DNA of 64,000 bases from DASXRU01 sp033856235. GTDB lineage: Bacteria; Acidobacteriota; Blastocatellia; Pyrinomonadales; Pyrinomonadaceae. The notes beneath the pieces are model-generated. The model was not told the DNA's origin. It saw nothing but the letters and a program-made list of their open reading frames with translations, and did no database searches. Where the stretch lies: NCBI GenBank assembly GCA_033856235.1, contig JAWVFI010000047.1, positions 1 through 64,000 of the forward strand. The letters are read 5' to 3'. Shown in pieces: positions 19,001-27,127 of this stretch. The position numbers were made by a program, and so were the translations under genes. Numbering within the stretch: position 1 is the stretch's first letter; the number at the start of each line of letters is the position of its first letter.

Positions 19001-19251
19001 GCGGAACTTTCGGAAACGCCGGCAGGAACATTCTGGATGGACCGGGCTATCAAAACGTAAATGCGTCACTGGTTAAGAACACAGCGCTTGGTGAGAATAT
19101 CAATCTGCAGTTTCGCGCCGAGGTCTTCAACCTCTTCAATCATCCGAACTTCAACCTCCCGGATAATTTTCTGGGCTCGCCGACGTTCGGGCAGATAACC
19201 TCAGCACGCGATCCGCGGCACCTCCAGTTTGGGTTGAAGTTGTTGTTTTGA
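16063..19251 (+). CDS. TonB-dependent receptor with carboxypeptidase regulatory-like domain (Oar-like)
   Basis: About 1062 residues from TTG 16063, preceded by AAGGAG (16051-16056) at correct spacing; the frame extends upstream but only through repeat DNA. A signal peptide (SIALLIFILASSAGAQ) is followed by a carboxypeptidase-regulatory-like domain (GSVRGTVYDPNKAAVPGATI ... GEYTLSSLAPGSYRLEVAA), a plug (NRQIENLPLDGRNFYELNLL) and a beta barrel ending LQFGLKLLF with C-terminal Phe. It is an outer-membrane receptor of unknown ligand, paralogous to the divergent gene. A PQQ propeller gene follows after a repeat. Confidence 0.9.
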   Translation: MISKAARLSIALLIFILASSAGAQTHRGSVRGTVYDPNKAAVPGATIKLVNQETSESRSGVSGSEGEYTLSSLAPGSYRLEVAAPGFATLSQEIVLNVSQELRLDAALVVAGKYESEALVPASQEVTKDSASLSTVIENRQIENLPLDGRNFYELNLLVPGAVPPAQGSAGSVRGDFAFSVNGAREDGNNFLLDGVYNVDPKLNTFGVRPSVDAIREFNIATSSYDAAFGRNPGAQVNVVLKSGTNSLHGSLFEFHRNGALDARNYFAPASEAKPKYLRNQFGGSIGGPIKRDRTFFFADYEGTRSREGITRITNVPTVQERGGNFSQSLFGRPIDPFTGAQFPGGIIDPARINAVGRAIAALYPLPNRSVPFQNFVSSPTQSDRNDSFDARLDHRFTNATDFTARYSFGDRDLFEPFTGPTFALVPGFGDTVKRRSQNMMAALTHVFTANLINESRVALSRVASSVTQEASRLNSNVGLPVISPNPRDAGLSFITVTGLSPLGDEGNNPQNSVTNVYQILDTATYVRGKHLFKFGGDLRFAQQDAFRDVESRGRLQFSPFAQIAGNAVADLLLGFPLLTSVARVDNPQHLRTQSYNFFLNDSFRATRRLSLTAGLRYEYNTPPVDTQDRANVYDTVTRRLVRVGTNGVPRGGYEADKNNFAPRVGLAWTVGNDEATVVRAGYGVYYDQSPLAPGEALYFNAPYFDNNIFFSLPGLPLTLSNPFPTFFPFPLPDSALAIQRDLRTAYMQHWNLNVERQLGRSSMFEIAYVGSKGTKLLTARDINQPQPSALPPGLPFVPRPDPRFDDIDLLESRANSNYHSLQARFQQRLYKGLSTLVSYAWAKSIDDASNFFSSAGDPNFPQNSNNVRGERGRSNFDVRHRLSASYSYDLPFGKGREWLADSGWISTILTGWQSSGIVTLQSGRPFTVALLSEIDNSGTGRSILGFGANDRPNVVGNPTLSSRTPGQWFNQSAFSFPARGTFGNAGRNILDGPGYQNVNASLVKNTALGENINLQFRAEVFNLFNHPNFNLPDNFLGSPTFGQITSARDPRHLQFGLKLLF

Positions 19252-19261
19252 GTTCAGCCGA

Positions 19262-19367
19262 GTTTCGCGCAAAGGCGCAAAGAAGGTAAAAACCAGAGGC
19301 GCAAGGAAGATAGAATTCATCACTCTGCGACTTTGGGTCTTCGGTTCTTAGCGCCTTTGCGCGAAAC
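19262..19367. repeat. Inverted repeat GTTTCGCGCAAAGGCGC
   Basis: GTTTCGCGCAAAGGCGCAAA pairs with GCGCCTTTGCGCGAAAC about 85 nt downstream. It occupies most of the gap between the TonB receptor and the next PQQ gene. Confidence 0.8.
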
Positions 19368-19406
19368 GAAGGCGCTTGGTGTTCTAGTTCAGGGAGACGA
19401 ACCAGC

Positions 19407-20660
19407 ATGAGAATCATTCCTCGATTTGCGGCGCTATTACTGATCTTGGGAGTCCTCTCCGCGTCCTTCAGAACCTCCGTGACTGCTGCCGACTGGCCGC
19501 AGTGGCGTGGACCAAACCGGGACGGCAAGGTAACGGATGTGGTGTTACCCGCGACCTGGCCAAAAGCTTTGAAAGAAGAATGGAAGGTTACAGTCGGTAT
19601 CGGCCACTCTTCGCCCGTACTGGCCAACGGCCGCATTTACGTGTTCGCGCGCCAGGGCGAGGATGAAGTCCTGCAGTGCCTGGATGCCGGTACCGGGAAA
19701 GAGATCTGGAGATCAGCGCAACCCATCTCCTATACGATGCACGAGGCTGCGACCGGCCATGGCAAAGGCCCAAAGTCCACGCCGGTCGTGAGCAACGGAA
19801 ATGTTTACACGTTTGGAATTTCGGGCGTTCTTTCCGGTCATGATGCGAGCACAGGAAATCTGAAGTGGCGCCTGGATTTTTCCAGTAAGTATCCAAAGAC
19901 TTCGCCGTTGTTTGGGACCGCAATGTCTCCGTTGATTGATAGCGGAATGTTGATGGCCCATGTGGGAGGACCCGATCAGGGCGCCTTGATCGCAGTCGAT
20001 CCGGCAACGGGAACGATCAAGTGGTCAAACGCAGTTGATGGTCCAGCTTATTCCTCGCCGATCGTGGTGACGCTCGCAGGAGTAAGGCAGTTGGTTACTT
20101 CTACGCAAAGAAACGTTATTGGGGTGGAGATTACCACTGGAAAACTGTTGTGGAAGCTGCCGGCTAAAACTCAGTATGACGAGAACTCGGTGACTGCAGT
20201 CGCCTTTAAAGACATGGTGATCGTGGCGCGAGAGGGCCAGGGGCTAACTGCTCTCCGTTTGGAAAACCAGGGCGCGGAGATCGTCCCGCGGGAAGTCTGG
20301 AACAATAAAGAGAACGCGATGTACCTGAACTCTCCAGTAGTGGAAGGGAGTACTTTGTTCGGATTGTCGCCATTGAAGAAAGGGCAATTCTTTGCGGTTG
20401 ACCTCGACTCTGGTAAGACGCTGTGGCAGGGGCCGGGCCGCATGGGAGAAAACGCCGCCATTCTCAATCTGGGCGGCAAGATGCTCCTACTGCTTACGAA
20501 CGAAGCGAACTTGATTGTGCTGCCCGCGAACGCCAAAGACTATACGCCCGTCACGCAGTACACAGTCGCCAACAGCCCGACCTGGGCCCACCCGCTCGTA
20601 ACTGGCAACCATATTTTTATTAAGGATGAAACGACGCTGCGGTCTCTGGTGATTGCATAG
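19407..20660 (+). CDS. PQQ-like beta-propeller repeat protein, secreted (paralogue 2)
   Basis: The 417-residue protein has a signal peptide ending near TSVTAA, then DWPQWRGPNRDGKV and about seven to eight blades (DAGTGKEIW, DASTGNLKW, DPATGTIKW, TGKLLWK, DLDSGKTLW). GGGAG lies upstream of the ATG. The stop codon TAG shares its G with the first base of a family A repeat. It is probably periplasmic; a catalytic role is not shown. Confidence 0.9.
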   Translation: MRIIPRFAALLLILGVLSASFRTSVTAADWPQWRGPNRDGKVTDVVLPATWPKALKEEWKVTVGIGHSSPVLANGRIYVFARQGEDEVLQCLDAGTGKEIWRSAQPISYTMHEAATGHGKGPKSTPVVSNGNVYTFGISGVLSGHDASTGNLKWRLDFSSKYPKTSPLFGTAMSPLIDSGMLMAHVGGPDQGALIAVDPATGTIKWSNAVDGPAYSSPIVVTLAGVRQLVTSTQRNVIGVEITTGKLLWKLPAKTQYDENSVTAVAFKDMVIVAREGQGLTALRLENQGAEIVPREVWNNKENAMYLNSPVVEGSTLFGLSPLKKGQFFAVDLDSGKTLWQGPGRMGENAAILNLGGKMLLLLTNEANLIVLPANAKDYTPVTQYTVANSPTWAHPLVTGNHIFIKDETTLRSLVIA

Positions 20661-20752
20661 TCAGAACCGCCTGCGGTAGCGGGCGGTTGAAGTCGCGTCG
20701 GAAGGCGCCTTTTGCGATTCTTAAAACGCCCGCTACCGCAGGCGGTTCTGAC
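20660..20752. repeat. Family A 93-nt palindromic repeat, copy 2
   Basis: Termini GTCAGAACCGCCTGCGGTAG and CTACCGCAGGCGGTTCTGAC flank a variable centre. The element touches the stop codons of both flanking convergent genes. Confidence 0.92.
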
Positions 20753-21143
20753 ACACCAGCAGCGCAACACCGATCAGTCCACACGCGGTGGAATCACCCA
20801 ACGCCCACCACATTGGCATTCCTGCTGAATAGTCGATCGTAAAGAATACCGGCCAAGCCAACAGATATGAGATGCCGTTAAGTAAGATCAGCGGGCGAAA
20901 GCGTTTCACATTTGTGCTTATGACCCAGAGGGAGACGCCGTGCATTCCATAGGTGTAGGACGCCTGGCGGATCAAAAACATGAGAACAGATCCTTCCGGC
21001 ATCCGGCCCAGTCCCAACCATGCGTGCGAGATTTCCATCCACGAGCGCGGCATGATCACGGCGATGAAGGCAAGGATCTCCACCAGACCTACGAGCCGCA
21101 GCAACCAGGTAAGCAGGAGGTGGCGATCGGGTTGGTTCATGAA
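20733..21143 (-). CDS. Small multi-pass membrane protein, function unknown
   Basis: About 136 residues from the ATG at 21143 (MNQPDRHLLLTWLLRLVGL); the longer frame upstream is repeat DNA and the neighbouring PQQ gene. Four hydrophobic segments are visible (LVEILAFIAVIMP, SVLMFLIRQASYTYG, LILLNGISYLLAWPVFFTI, STACGLIGVALLVC). The final residues CQNRLR and the stop come from a family A repeat. It is wedged between PQQ genes. Confidence 0.7.
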   Translation of the reverse strand, partial: FMNQPDRHLLLTWLLRLVGLVEILAFIAVIMPRSWMEISHAWLGLGRMPEGSVLMFLIRQASYTYGMHGVSLWVISTNVKRFRPLILLNGISYLLAWPVFFTIDYSAGMPMWWALGDSTACGLIGVALLVCQNRLR

Positions 21144-21236
21144 GTCAGAACCGCCTGCGGTAGCGGGCGGTTGAAGTCCACATGGGTTGGCTCTTTTGCT
21201 TTTCTTAAACCGCCCGCTACCGCTGGCGGTTCTGAC
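21144..21236. repeat. Family A 93-nt palindromic repeat, copy 3
   Basis: Exactly 93 nt with the same 29-nt terminal inverted repeats (one base differs in the right arm, CTGGCGG for CAGGCGG). It lies 1 nt upstream of the membrane-protein ATG and 1 nt from the end of the next PQQ gene. Confidence 0.92.
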
Positions 21237-21237
21237 G

Positions 21238-22776
21238 TCACTGCGCGGCGATGTTGAAGGCGGCCATCTCGTTGCCGTTGCGCACCAGCAGTTTTCCCCC
21301 CGCGATTGCCGGATAATTCCAGGTCTTCCCCTGGATAGCCGTGAAGCGCGCCAACTCTGAATACCCATCGGGACTGGCTTTGACTAGGGCCAGGTCGCCG
21401 GCATCGCTGGAGATGATCAAGTTGCCGTCGGCCAGCAGCACCTGGCCGTAACCGTAGCGCCCGCCTTTCCATTTTCGCTCACCAGTATTGACATCCAGGC
21501 AGGTGAGGATTCCTTCGTCCAGGCCGTACACATAACCCTGATGGACCACTGAACTATTGAACTTGTTCTTCATGCTGATGTTTTCCCAGACGGCCCGGGC
21601 GTTGAGATTCCTGCCGCTGCCTGAGATTTCGATCAGGGCCGCGCCCTTGCCATAACCGGACGAGAGGAAGAAACGATTCTTATCTACCGGCACTGGCTGC
21701 GAAACGTTAATGCCCATGTCCGTGCCCCAGCCAAAGCTCCAAAGCAATGAACCGTCTTCGGGCACCAGGCCCATCACCCGCGAAGCGCTGACTACCACGA
21801 TTTGCCGGCGACCGGCGAGGTTCAAAAGCATTGGCGACACATACGCCTGCGTGTCGTTCTGCGAGGACCAGACTGGCGCGCCCGTTATTTTGTTATAAGC
21901 CACCACCGATTTTCCCGAGGCCCCGCCCGGCAGTACTATCACTTTGTCGTCAACTATCAGGGGCGACGCTGCCATGGCCCACGACAAGTTTGACGCACCG
22001 TTTTCGCTGAGAATGTTTTTACCCCAAATGACTGCACCGCTCTTGGCGTCCAGGCAGCGCAATTCACCAGTTGCCCCGAGGGCATAGAGCCTGCCGTCAT
22101 CCCAGGTAGGTGTCGAGCGTGGGCCATCGCCGGTCGAGTCAGTGAATTCTGCGTTCCAGGCCTGCTTCCAAATCTCGCGGCCGGTACCGACGTCGTAAGC
22201 CGCGACCACTTCCTGCCGGCGTCTTTGTTCAATGGTATAAGCGCGGCCGTCGGCAACTACGAACGAGCCATAGCCAACGCCGATCGGCTGCTTCCAGATT
22301 GGGACCAGTCCTCCCGCGGGCCATTCGCCCAGGACGGCCATTTCATCGTAACGTCCATCACGGTTCGGACCGCGAAAGTTGGTCCAGTAGTTTCTTCCGG
22401 CGTGTGCTGACGCAGTTTCCGCTGTCCCACCAGCGGCGCTCGCAGTTTGGCCAGGAGTCGGCGTTGCGGGAGCGGCTCCCGCAGGGGCAGCTGGATTCGT
22501 GCCGGCTAGCCCAGCCTCGCTTTGCTGTTGAGCGCGGTGCTTTTCAAGTTCCGCATAGTGATCTTCATAGGCGCTGGAACGTCGCATTGCTGTGAAGGCG
22601 TAGATATAGCCGGCAGTAAGTGCCAATAGTCCTATGCTCGCCAGGGCCTTGGTTTTGGTGGCGGTATCGCGACGCATCCACAGAAGGGCGAGACCCACCG
22701 GGGGCAGCACCATTCCGGCGATGATGAGACCTGTCACCGAGCTATACCATGGTGAGGATTCTTGTGATGCAAACAT
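21238..22776 (-). CDS. Membrane-anchored PQQ-like beta-propeller protein (paralogue 3)
   Basis: Unlike its neighbours, this 512-residue protein starts with two transmembrane segments (VTGLIIAGMVLPPVGLALLW; ALASIGLLALTAGYIYAF) and a charged/proline-alanine linker (EKHRAQQQSEAG, PAAPAGAAPATPTPG) rather than a cleavable signal. The propeller follows from the word NYWTNFRGPNRDGRYDE, with blades DVGTGREIW, DAKSGAVIW, TGAPVW and DVNTGERKW. It is therefore a propeller tethered to the inner membrane and facing the periplasm. Confidence 0.9.
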   Translation of the reverse strand: MFASQESSPWYSSVTGLIIAGMVLPPVGLALLWMRRDTATKTKALASIGLLALTAGYIYAFTAMRRSSAYEDHYAELEKHRAQQQSEAGLAGTNPAAPAGAAPATPTPGQTASAAGGTAETASAHAGRNYWTNFRGPNRDGRYDEMAVLGEWPAGGLVPIWKQPIGVGYGSFVVADGRAYTIEQRRRQEVVAAYDVGTGREIWKQAWNAEFTDSTGDGPRSTPTWDDGRLYALGATGELRCLDAKSGAVIWGKNILSENGASNLSWAMAASPLIVDDKVIVLPGGASGKSVVAYNKITGAPVWSSQNDTQAYVSPMLLNLAGRRQIVVVSASRVMGLVPEDGSLLWSFGWGTDMGINVSQPVPVDKNRFFLSSGYGKGAALIEISGSGRNLNARAVWENISMKNKFNSSVVHQGYVYGLDEGILTCLDVNTGERKWKGGRYGYGQVLLADGNLIISSDAGDLALVKASPDGYSELARFTAIQGKTWNYPAIAGGKLLVRNGNEMAAFNIAAQ

Positions 22777-22799
22777 CGCTATTTCTCCGTTGGCTCCAT

Positions 22800-22893
22800 G
22801 TCAGAACCGCCTGCGGTAGCGGGCGGTTGATGTTTCGCTATCAAACAAGTGTGACCGAAGATTCAACCGCCCACTACCGCAGGCGGTTCTGAC
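22800..22893. repeat. Family A palindromic repeat, copy 4 (94 nt)
   Basis: Same termini as the other copies with a different centre and one extra base. It fills the gap between two PQQ genes. Confidence 0.9.
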
Positions 22894-22894
22894 A

Positions 22895-24235
22895 TCAGCC
22901 AGTGATGCAGTAGAGGTTCTTCTCACCTCTGATGAAGAGCTTGTGATCTGCGATCGCGGGCGAAGCGGCCACTCCTTCACCCAGCGAATTAGTGCGCAGC
23001 ACTTCATGTTTCGGCCCGGCTTTGATCATGAATGTATCACCATCTTCATTAGTCAGCAGAATCATCCCTTCGTAAGCGACGGGCGAGGCCAGGAAAGTAG
23101 TTGGCTTCGGAACTCGCTGGCCCTCATATTCCACCTTTCCAGTTTGCGCGTCCAGGCAGGTCAGCAATCCGCGGTCAGTCATCAAGTACAAGTACTGGCC
23201 GTACAGAATCGGCGAAGGCACATACGCGGTGCCTTTGTTATACGACCAGACGAGTTGCGGCGTTCCGGTGATGTCGCCGCTGCCACCAGCCTTGATAGCC
23301 AGCGCAATCTTGACGGGGTATCCGGAGGTCAATACCACCAGATCCCGGGAAACAACTGGTGAAGGCACGGCGTTGCTCTCCAGGCCTTTGTGCCGCCAGA
23401 GTTCCTTACCAGTCGCAGGATCGTAGGCGATGATCGCTTCGGCAGCGGCGGTTACCAGTTCCGTGCGACCTTTCGCTGTTTCAACCAGCACCGGGGTCAC
23501 CCAGGTCACATCGACTTTGCGCGCCATCCGCCAAGCTTCTTTGCCGGTGGCCTTGTTGAAAGCAGCGATGAAGGAATGGCCGCCGCTATCGTCGCACTGC
23601 ATGATCACCAGATCCTGATAGAGCAGTGGCGACACGCCATAACCGACACTCGCCGTGCCCAGTTTCCCCATCTCCTGTTTCCAGATGAGCTTGCCTTTGA
23701 AGTCGTAGGCGTACAGGCCCTCCGCTCCGAAAAAGGCGAAGACGTATTTGCCGTCGGTGGCGGGCGTGGAAGATGCGAAGCTGGCTCTCTTGTGACGGCT
23801 GTCGTACACCGGACCCTCGTAAGCCACCCGCTCCCACAGAATCTTTCCCGTTTCGCGATCCAGGCACATGACCTTGAAGGTGTGCTTCAAGTTGGCGCCC
23901 ACCGCGTCCGGGTGAACAAAGTCGGTTCCGTCCGCCATTTTGTGCGTGACTCCAGCGGTCCGTCCGGGAATCACTTCGCCATCGAGCGCGGTGGTCACGA
24001 AAATCTTCTTGCCCCAGACAATTGGGGAAGAATGGCCGCGTCCCTCCAGCGGCGTCTTCCACTTCACATTCTTAGTGGCGCTCCATTCGCTGGGCAGCCC
24101 GGTTTCCGTGGAAACACCTTGGCCGTCGGGCCCGCGCCATTGCGGCCAGTTGGAGCTGCCGGTGGCGGCGAAGTTGGAGATCGAAATGAGTGCGAGAAGA
24201 CAAAACGCGGAAGCGATGCGGCCGAGAGTTTTCAT
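22895..24235 (-). CDS. PQQ-like beta-propeller repeat protein, secreted (paralogue 4)
   Basis: The 446-residue protein has a signal peptide (IASAFCLLALISISNFAATG), then NWPQWRGPDGQGVSTETG and blades including DRETGKILW, DFKGKLIWK, NKATGKEAW, DPATGKELW and DAQTGKVEY. Of the set it is most similar to the next gene, sharing HSSPIVWGKKIFVTTA and ILWERVAYEGP. A tandem duplication is the simplest explanation. The predicted location is the periplasm. Confidence 0.9.
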   Translation of the reverse strand: MKTLGRIASAFCLLALISISNFAATGSSNWPQWRGPDGQGVSTETGLPSEWSATKNVKWKTPLEGRGHSSPIVWGKKIFVTTALDGEVIPGRTAGVTHKMADGTDFVHPDAVGANLKHTFKVMCLDRETGKILWERVAYEGPVYDSRHKRASFASSTPATDGKYVFAFFGAEGLYAYDFKGKLIWKQEMGKLGTASVGYGVSPLLYQDLVIMQCDDSGGHSFIAAFNKATGKEAWRMARKVDVTWVTPVLVETAKGRTELVTAAAEAIIAYDPATGKELWRHKGLESNAVPSPVVSRDLVVLTSGYPVKIALAIKAGGSGDITGTPQLVWSYNKGTAYVPSPILYGQYLYLMTDRGLLTCLDAQTGKVEYEGQRVPKPTTFLASPVAYEGMILLTNEDGDTFMIKAGPKHEVLRTNSLGEGVAASPAIADHKLFIRGEKNLYCITG

Positions 24236-24312
24236 GTTGAAATTCCTTTGAACTTAGTTTCGAAACTGCAGGCGGCTAGTCAAATTAGATGTGCGATCTG
24301 GAGTAAACTCAG

Positions 24313-24438
24313 GCTCTTCACTGGGAGCGCGGGCGTCCCGCACGCCAGACTACCGGAAGCGCGAAACCTTCCGGAGGTAATCTATGGAACCTTGCTTGCG
24401 CGCTCCGCGCTCATTGCGGGGACGCCCGCGGTCCCAGG
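24313..24438. repeat. Family C inverted repeat (GCTCTTCACTGGGA...), copy 1
   Basis: GCTCTTCACTGGGAGCGC, followed by GGGCGTCCCG, pairs with GGGGACGCCCGCGGTCCCAG. Related elements lie at 29375-29495 and 52897-53014. Confidence 0.8.
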
Positions 24439-24453
24439 TAGGACGATGAGCAT

Positions 24454-25839
24454 TTACTTAGCGGCCTTAGCCACTTTATTCTTCCCAGCCGACGGCTCGC
24501 CGAAAGCGAAGAGGTGGTTGAGGCCGCGCACGATAATCAAACCTTCCGAGATTGCCGGTGTGGCCATCATTACTTCGCCGACACTATTGGTCGCGAGCAA
24601 TTCATATTTTGGCCCCGCCTTGACGACAAAGACGTCGCCATCTTCGCTGGCCAAATAAATTTTTCCATCCGAAGCCACGGGGGATGCCGTGAACGCACCG
24701 CCTTTGCTTCCCAGACGCTCCTGGTAAACGCGATCTCCGGTGATGACATTGTAAGCAGTCAATATTCCCTGGTTCGAGCAAGTGTAGAGCAGGTCGCCAT
24801 AAACCACCGGCGTCGGCATGTATGGCCCGCCGCGTTGTTTACTCCAGGCGATCGAAGCGTTCGAGTCCTTGCCTTCCTTCAGCGTAATGTCGCCATTCGC
24901 GCCCGGCCGAATGGCATAGATCGGCTGAATCGGAGCGTAGCCGCTGGTCACGAAAATCAGATCGTGGGCCGCAAAGGGAGTAGGGGTCGTCACCTCAGAG
25001 TTCGGAGTCAGCCGCCACAATTCTTTTCCCGTTGCCGGGTCATAGCCGCGAATCGCTCTTGAACCATTGGTGATCAGTTCTGCACGCGTCTTACCTTCAA
25101 AGACTGTGGGCGTGCCCCACGAAGAGATTTCCTCGCGCGGTGTCTTCCATACCAGCTTCCCGGTTTTAAGATCGTAAGCGGCAATAAAAGAATCTTTCTG
25201 CACATCTGCCTGGATGATCACCAGGTTCTTGTAAATTATCGGAGAGCTGCCGTGTTCCCACTGGTAGTCAGCATCATAAAACCATCCCGAATCCAAAATC
25301 CCGAGGTCCTGCTTCCATTTCAGTTTTCCATTCAGGTCGTAGGCGTAAAGGCCATGCGACCCGAAGAGCGCGACTACATACTTGCCATCGGTCACCGGGG
25401 TGGAATCGGAGTGGGTCGATTTCGGATGGCGCTTAACTTTCGGCAGGCCTTCGTACGCGATTCGCTCCCAGAGAATCTTGCCGGTGTTCTTATCCAGCGC
25501 GTAAACCTTCCAGACGTGTTTGGGGTCGTCCTTTACGGGAGCCACATCGCCATAGAGCCCATAGCGCGTTTCATCCTTGGCGGCGCTGCTCACGGCAGTG
25601 GTAACGAAAATCTTGTTGCCCCAAACCACGGGGCTGGAGTGAGCCAGTCCCGGGATCGTAACCTTCCAGCGCGTGTTCAGAGATTTTTGCGCGTCCCATT
25701 TGATCGCGGCCGTCCCTCCTTCAACTACACCTGAGGCGCCGGGGCCGCGGAACTGAGGCCAGTTCTGGGCGGTTGCTGCCGTGGCGGCGGCTCCGCTCAA
25801 GACTATAGAGAAAGTGATGTGTAGAAATCGGTTCATCAT
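24454..25839 (-). CDS. PQQ-like beta-propeller repeat protein, secreted (paralogue 5)
   Basis: The 461-residue protein has a signal peptide (FLHITFSIVLSGAAATAATAQ), NWPQFRGPGASGVVEG and blades DKNTGKILW, DLNGKLKWK, DLKTGKLVW and DPATGKELW. The C-terminus is lysine-rich (AGKNKVAKAAK). It is the closest relative of paralogue 4 next door and points the same way, but a family C repeat separates them, so co-transcription is uncertain. Confidence 0.9.
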   Translation of the reverse strand: MMNRFLHITFSIVLSGAAATAATAQNWPQFRGPGASGVVEGGTAAIKWDAQKSLNTRWKVTIPGLAHSSPVVWGNKIFVTTAVSSAAKDETRYGLYGDVAPVKDDPKHVWKVYALDKNTGKILWERIAYEGLPKVKRHPKSTHSDSTPVTDGKYVVALFGSHGLYAYDLNGKLKWKQDLGILDSGWFYDADYQWEHGSSPIIYKNLVIIQADVQKDSFIAAYDLKTGKLVWKTPREEISSWGTPTVFEGKTRAELITNGSRAIRGYDPATGKELWRLTPNSEVTTPTPFAAHDLIFVTSGYAPIQPIYAIRPGANGDITLKEGKDSNASIAWSKQRGGPYMPTPVVYGDLLYTCSNQGILTAYNVITGDRVYQERLGSKGGAFTASPVASDGKIYLASEDGDVFVVKAGPKYELLATNSVGEVMMATPAISEGLIIVRGLNHLFAFGEPSAGKNKVAKAAK

Positions 25840-25923
25840 ACGGTCTCGGATGGTTGTTAGTGATAAAGGGTTAGTAGTGATTTGTGCCCCCGGAAACTCA
25901 TGCTGTTGTTTTGGCTCCGCCCC

Positions 25924-26065
25924 CTGATGTGCGGAAGGTCTCTGACCTTCCGATTGGCGATTTTACCCGTCGGGGCTACGCCCCAAAGGAGGCGCCGAAG
26001 ATCGGGGCGTAGCCCCCGGATCTAAGCTACCGCAATCGGAAGGTCGGAGACCTTCCGCACATCAA
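25924..26065. repeat. Family D inverted repeat (TGATGTGCGGAAGG...), copy 1
   Basis: Left arm CTGATGTGCGGAAGGTC and right arm GACCTTCCGCACATCA; the centre carries GGGGCTACGCCCC and its near-complement. A second copy is at 32449-32579. Confidence 0.8.
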
Positions 26066-26095
26066 ACGGCGGAGCCGCGATAACATTTCCTAACT

Positions 26096-26926
26096 CTATT
26101 CGACCCGTTTCAGTTGCGTCGTATTCGGTCCCTGCTTGAGCGCAAATCCGGTTACTTTGCCACCTTCGATCTTGAAGATGAGGGTGAGTCCGCCAAACGT
26201 CACTGGCCGAAAAGAAGTCTGATCAATGGCCATCAATGGTAAGGGAGGTTGGCCAGCAGGCCCCGCAAGCAGCGTCCGGTCTTTGAGCGTGATGGCAATC
26301 TCGGGACCCGGGTCGCCCCTGTATGTTCCGACGTAGGACTGCAGCGTTTCCGCGCTCACTTCAACCGGCGGTTTTGCCCCTGCCTTTCGCAGCATGTCGG
26401 CGATCTCGGAAGTCTTTACGTCGCTCGCAGCCAAAGCGAGGGCCGCGGTCAGGGTTTCGGCTTTCGCCCCACCTCGATCCAATGCCAGGCGGACCAGTTC
26501 CGCGTTTCCTTCCCGGGTGCCGGCCGTCAAAATGTCATCGACCGCCGCCGCATCTTTTTCCAGCAGCGCCCGCACCACGTCGAAGTGCTTATTGTCGAGT
26601 GCCCACGTCATTGCCGTGGTCTGATAAAAAGTGTCTTTGACAGTGACGTCGGCGCCGCGAGCCAGGAGGACCTTCACCACCTCAATATTGCCGCGCTCCG
26701 CAGCCTTGAAGAGCGCGGTCGTTCCATAGCGGAACCTGGCGTTGACGTCGGCGCCTTTATCCAGCAAAGCGGTCACGGCGGCCGCGTCGCCTTTCCGGGC
26801 CGCTTCCCAGAACTGGTCATTGAGCTCTTGCTTCGAAGTCTGGGCCGGCGTCGAGGTCTGGGCCGACGCCGCGGCGGCGGCAAGCAGTAAGGCAATCAGA
26901 AGGAGAAATGGCTTTCTTAGTTTCAT
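26096..26926 (-). CDS. Secreted ankyrin-repeat protein
   Basis: The 276-residue protein has a signal peptide (PFLLLIALLLAAAAASAQ), then ankyrin repeats at about 35-170 (GDAAAVTALLDKGADVNARF, RGNIEVVKVLLARGADV, KHFDVVRALLEKDAAAV). The C-terminal domain of about 85 residues (VGTYRGDPGPEIAITLKDR ... GFALKQGPNTTQLKR) resembles the DUF3471-like domain often attached to beta-lactamase-like proteins. It is probably a periplasmic protein-binding module. It is the only ankyrin gene among the PQQ cluster. Confidence 0.85.
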   Translation of the reverse strand: MKLRKPFLLLIALLLAAAAASAQTSTPAQTSKQELNDQFWEAARKGDAAAVTALLDKGADVNARFRYGTTALFKAAERGNIEVVKVLLARGADVTVKDTFYQTTAMTWALDNKHFDVVRALLEKDAAAVDDILTAGTREGNAELVRLALDRGGAKAETLTAALALAASDVKTSEIADMLRKAGAKPPVEVSAETLQSYVGTYRGDPGPEIAITLKDRTLLAGPAGQPPLPLMAIDQTSFRPVTFGGLTLIFKIEGGKVTGFALKQGPNTTQLKRVE

Positions 26927-27127
26927 AAACCCCTCCCGGCTTTTGGGAGTTTCAAGGCAGATGTTAGATTCGTTCAGTTAGAACAGACGGGACGCGAAAA
27001 AATCGTAGATAATTGAATCACTGCAACTGGAACGTACGTATTAGACATCTCTAAGGTTGCACGCACGGGAAGGCTTCTTTATATCTTTTCGACACCTCTG
27101 GTTCAAGAGGTTTGACGGAATTCCAAA

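Noticed and set aside
23390..24658. 422-codon open frame antisense to a PQQ gene
   Set aside because: It lies opposite a clear propeller gene, has no ribosome binding site or family signature, and is a by-product of high-GC codon use.
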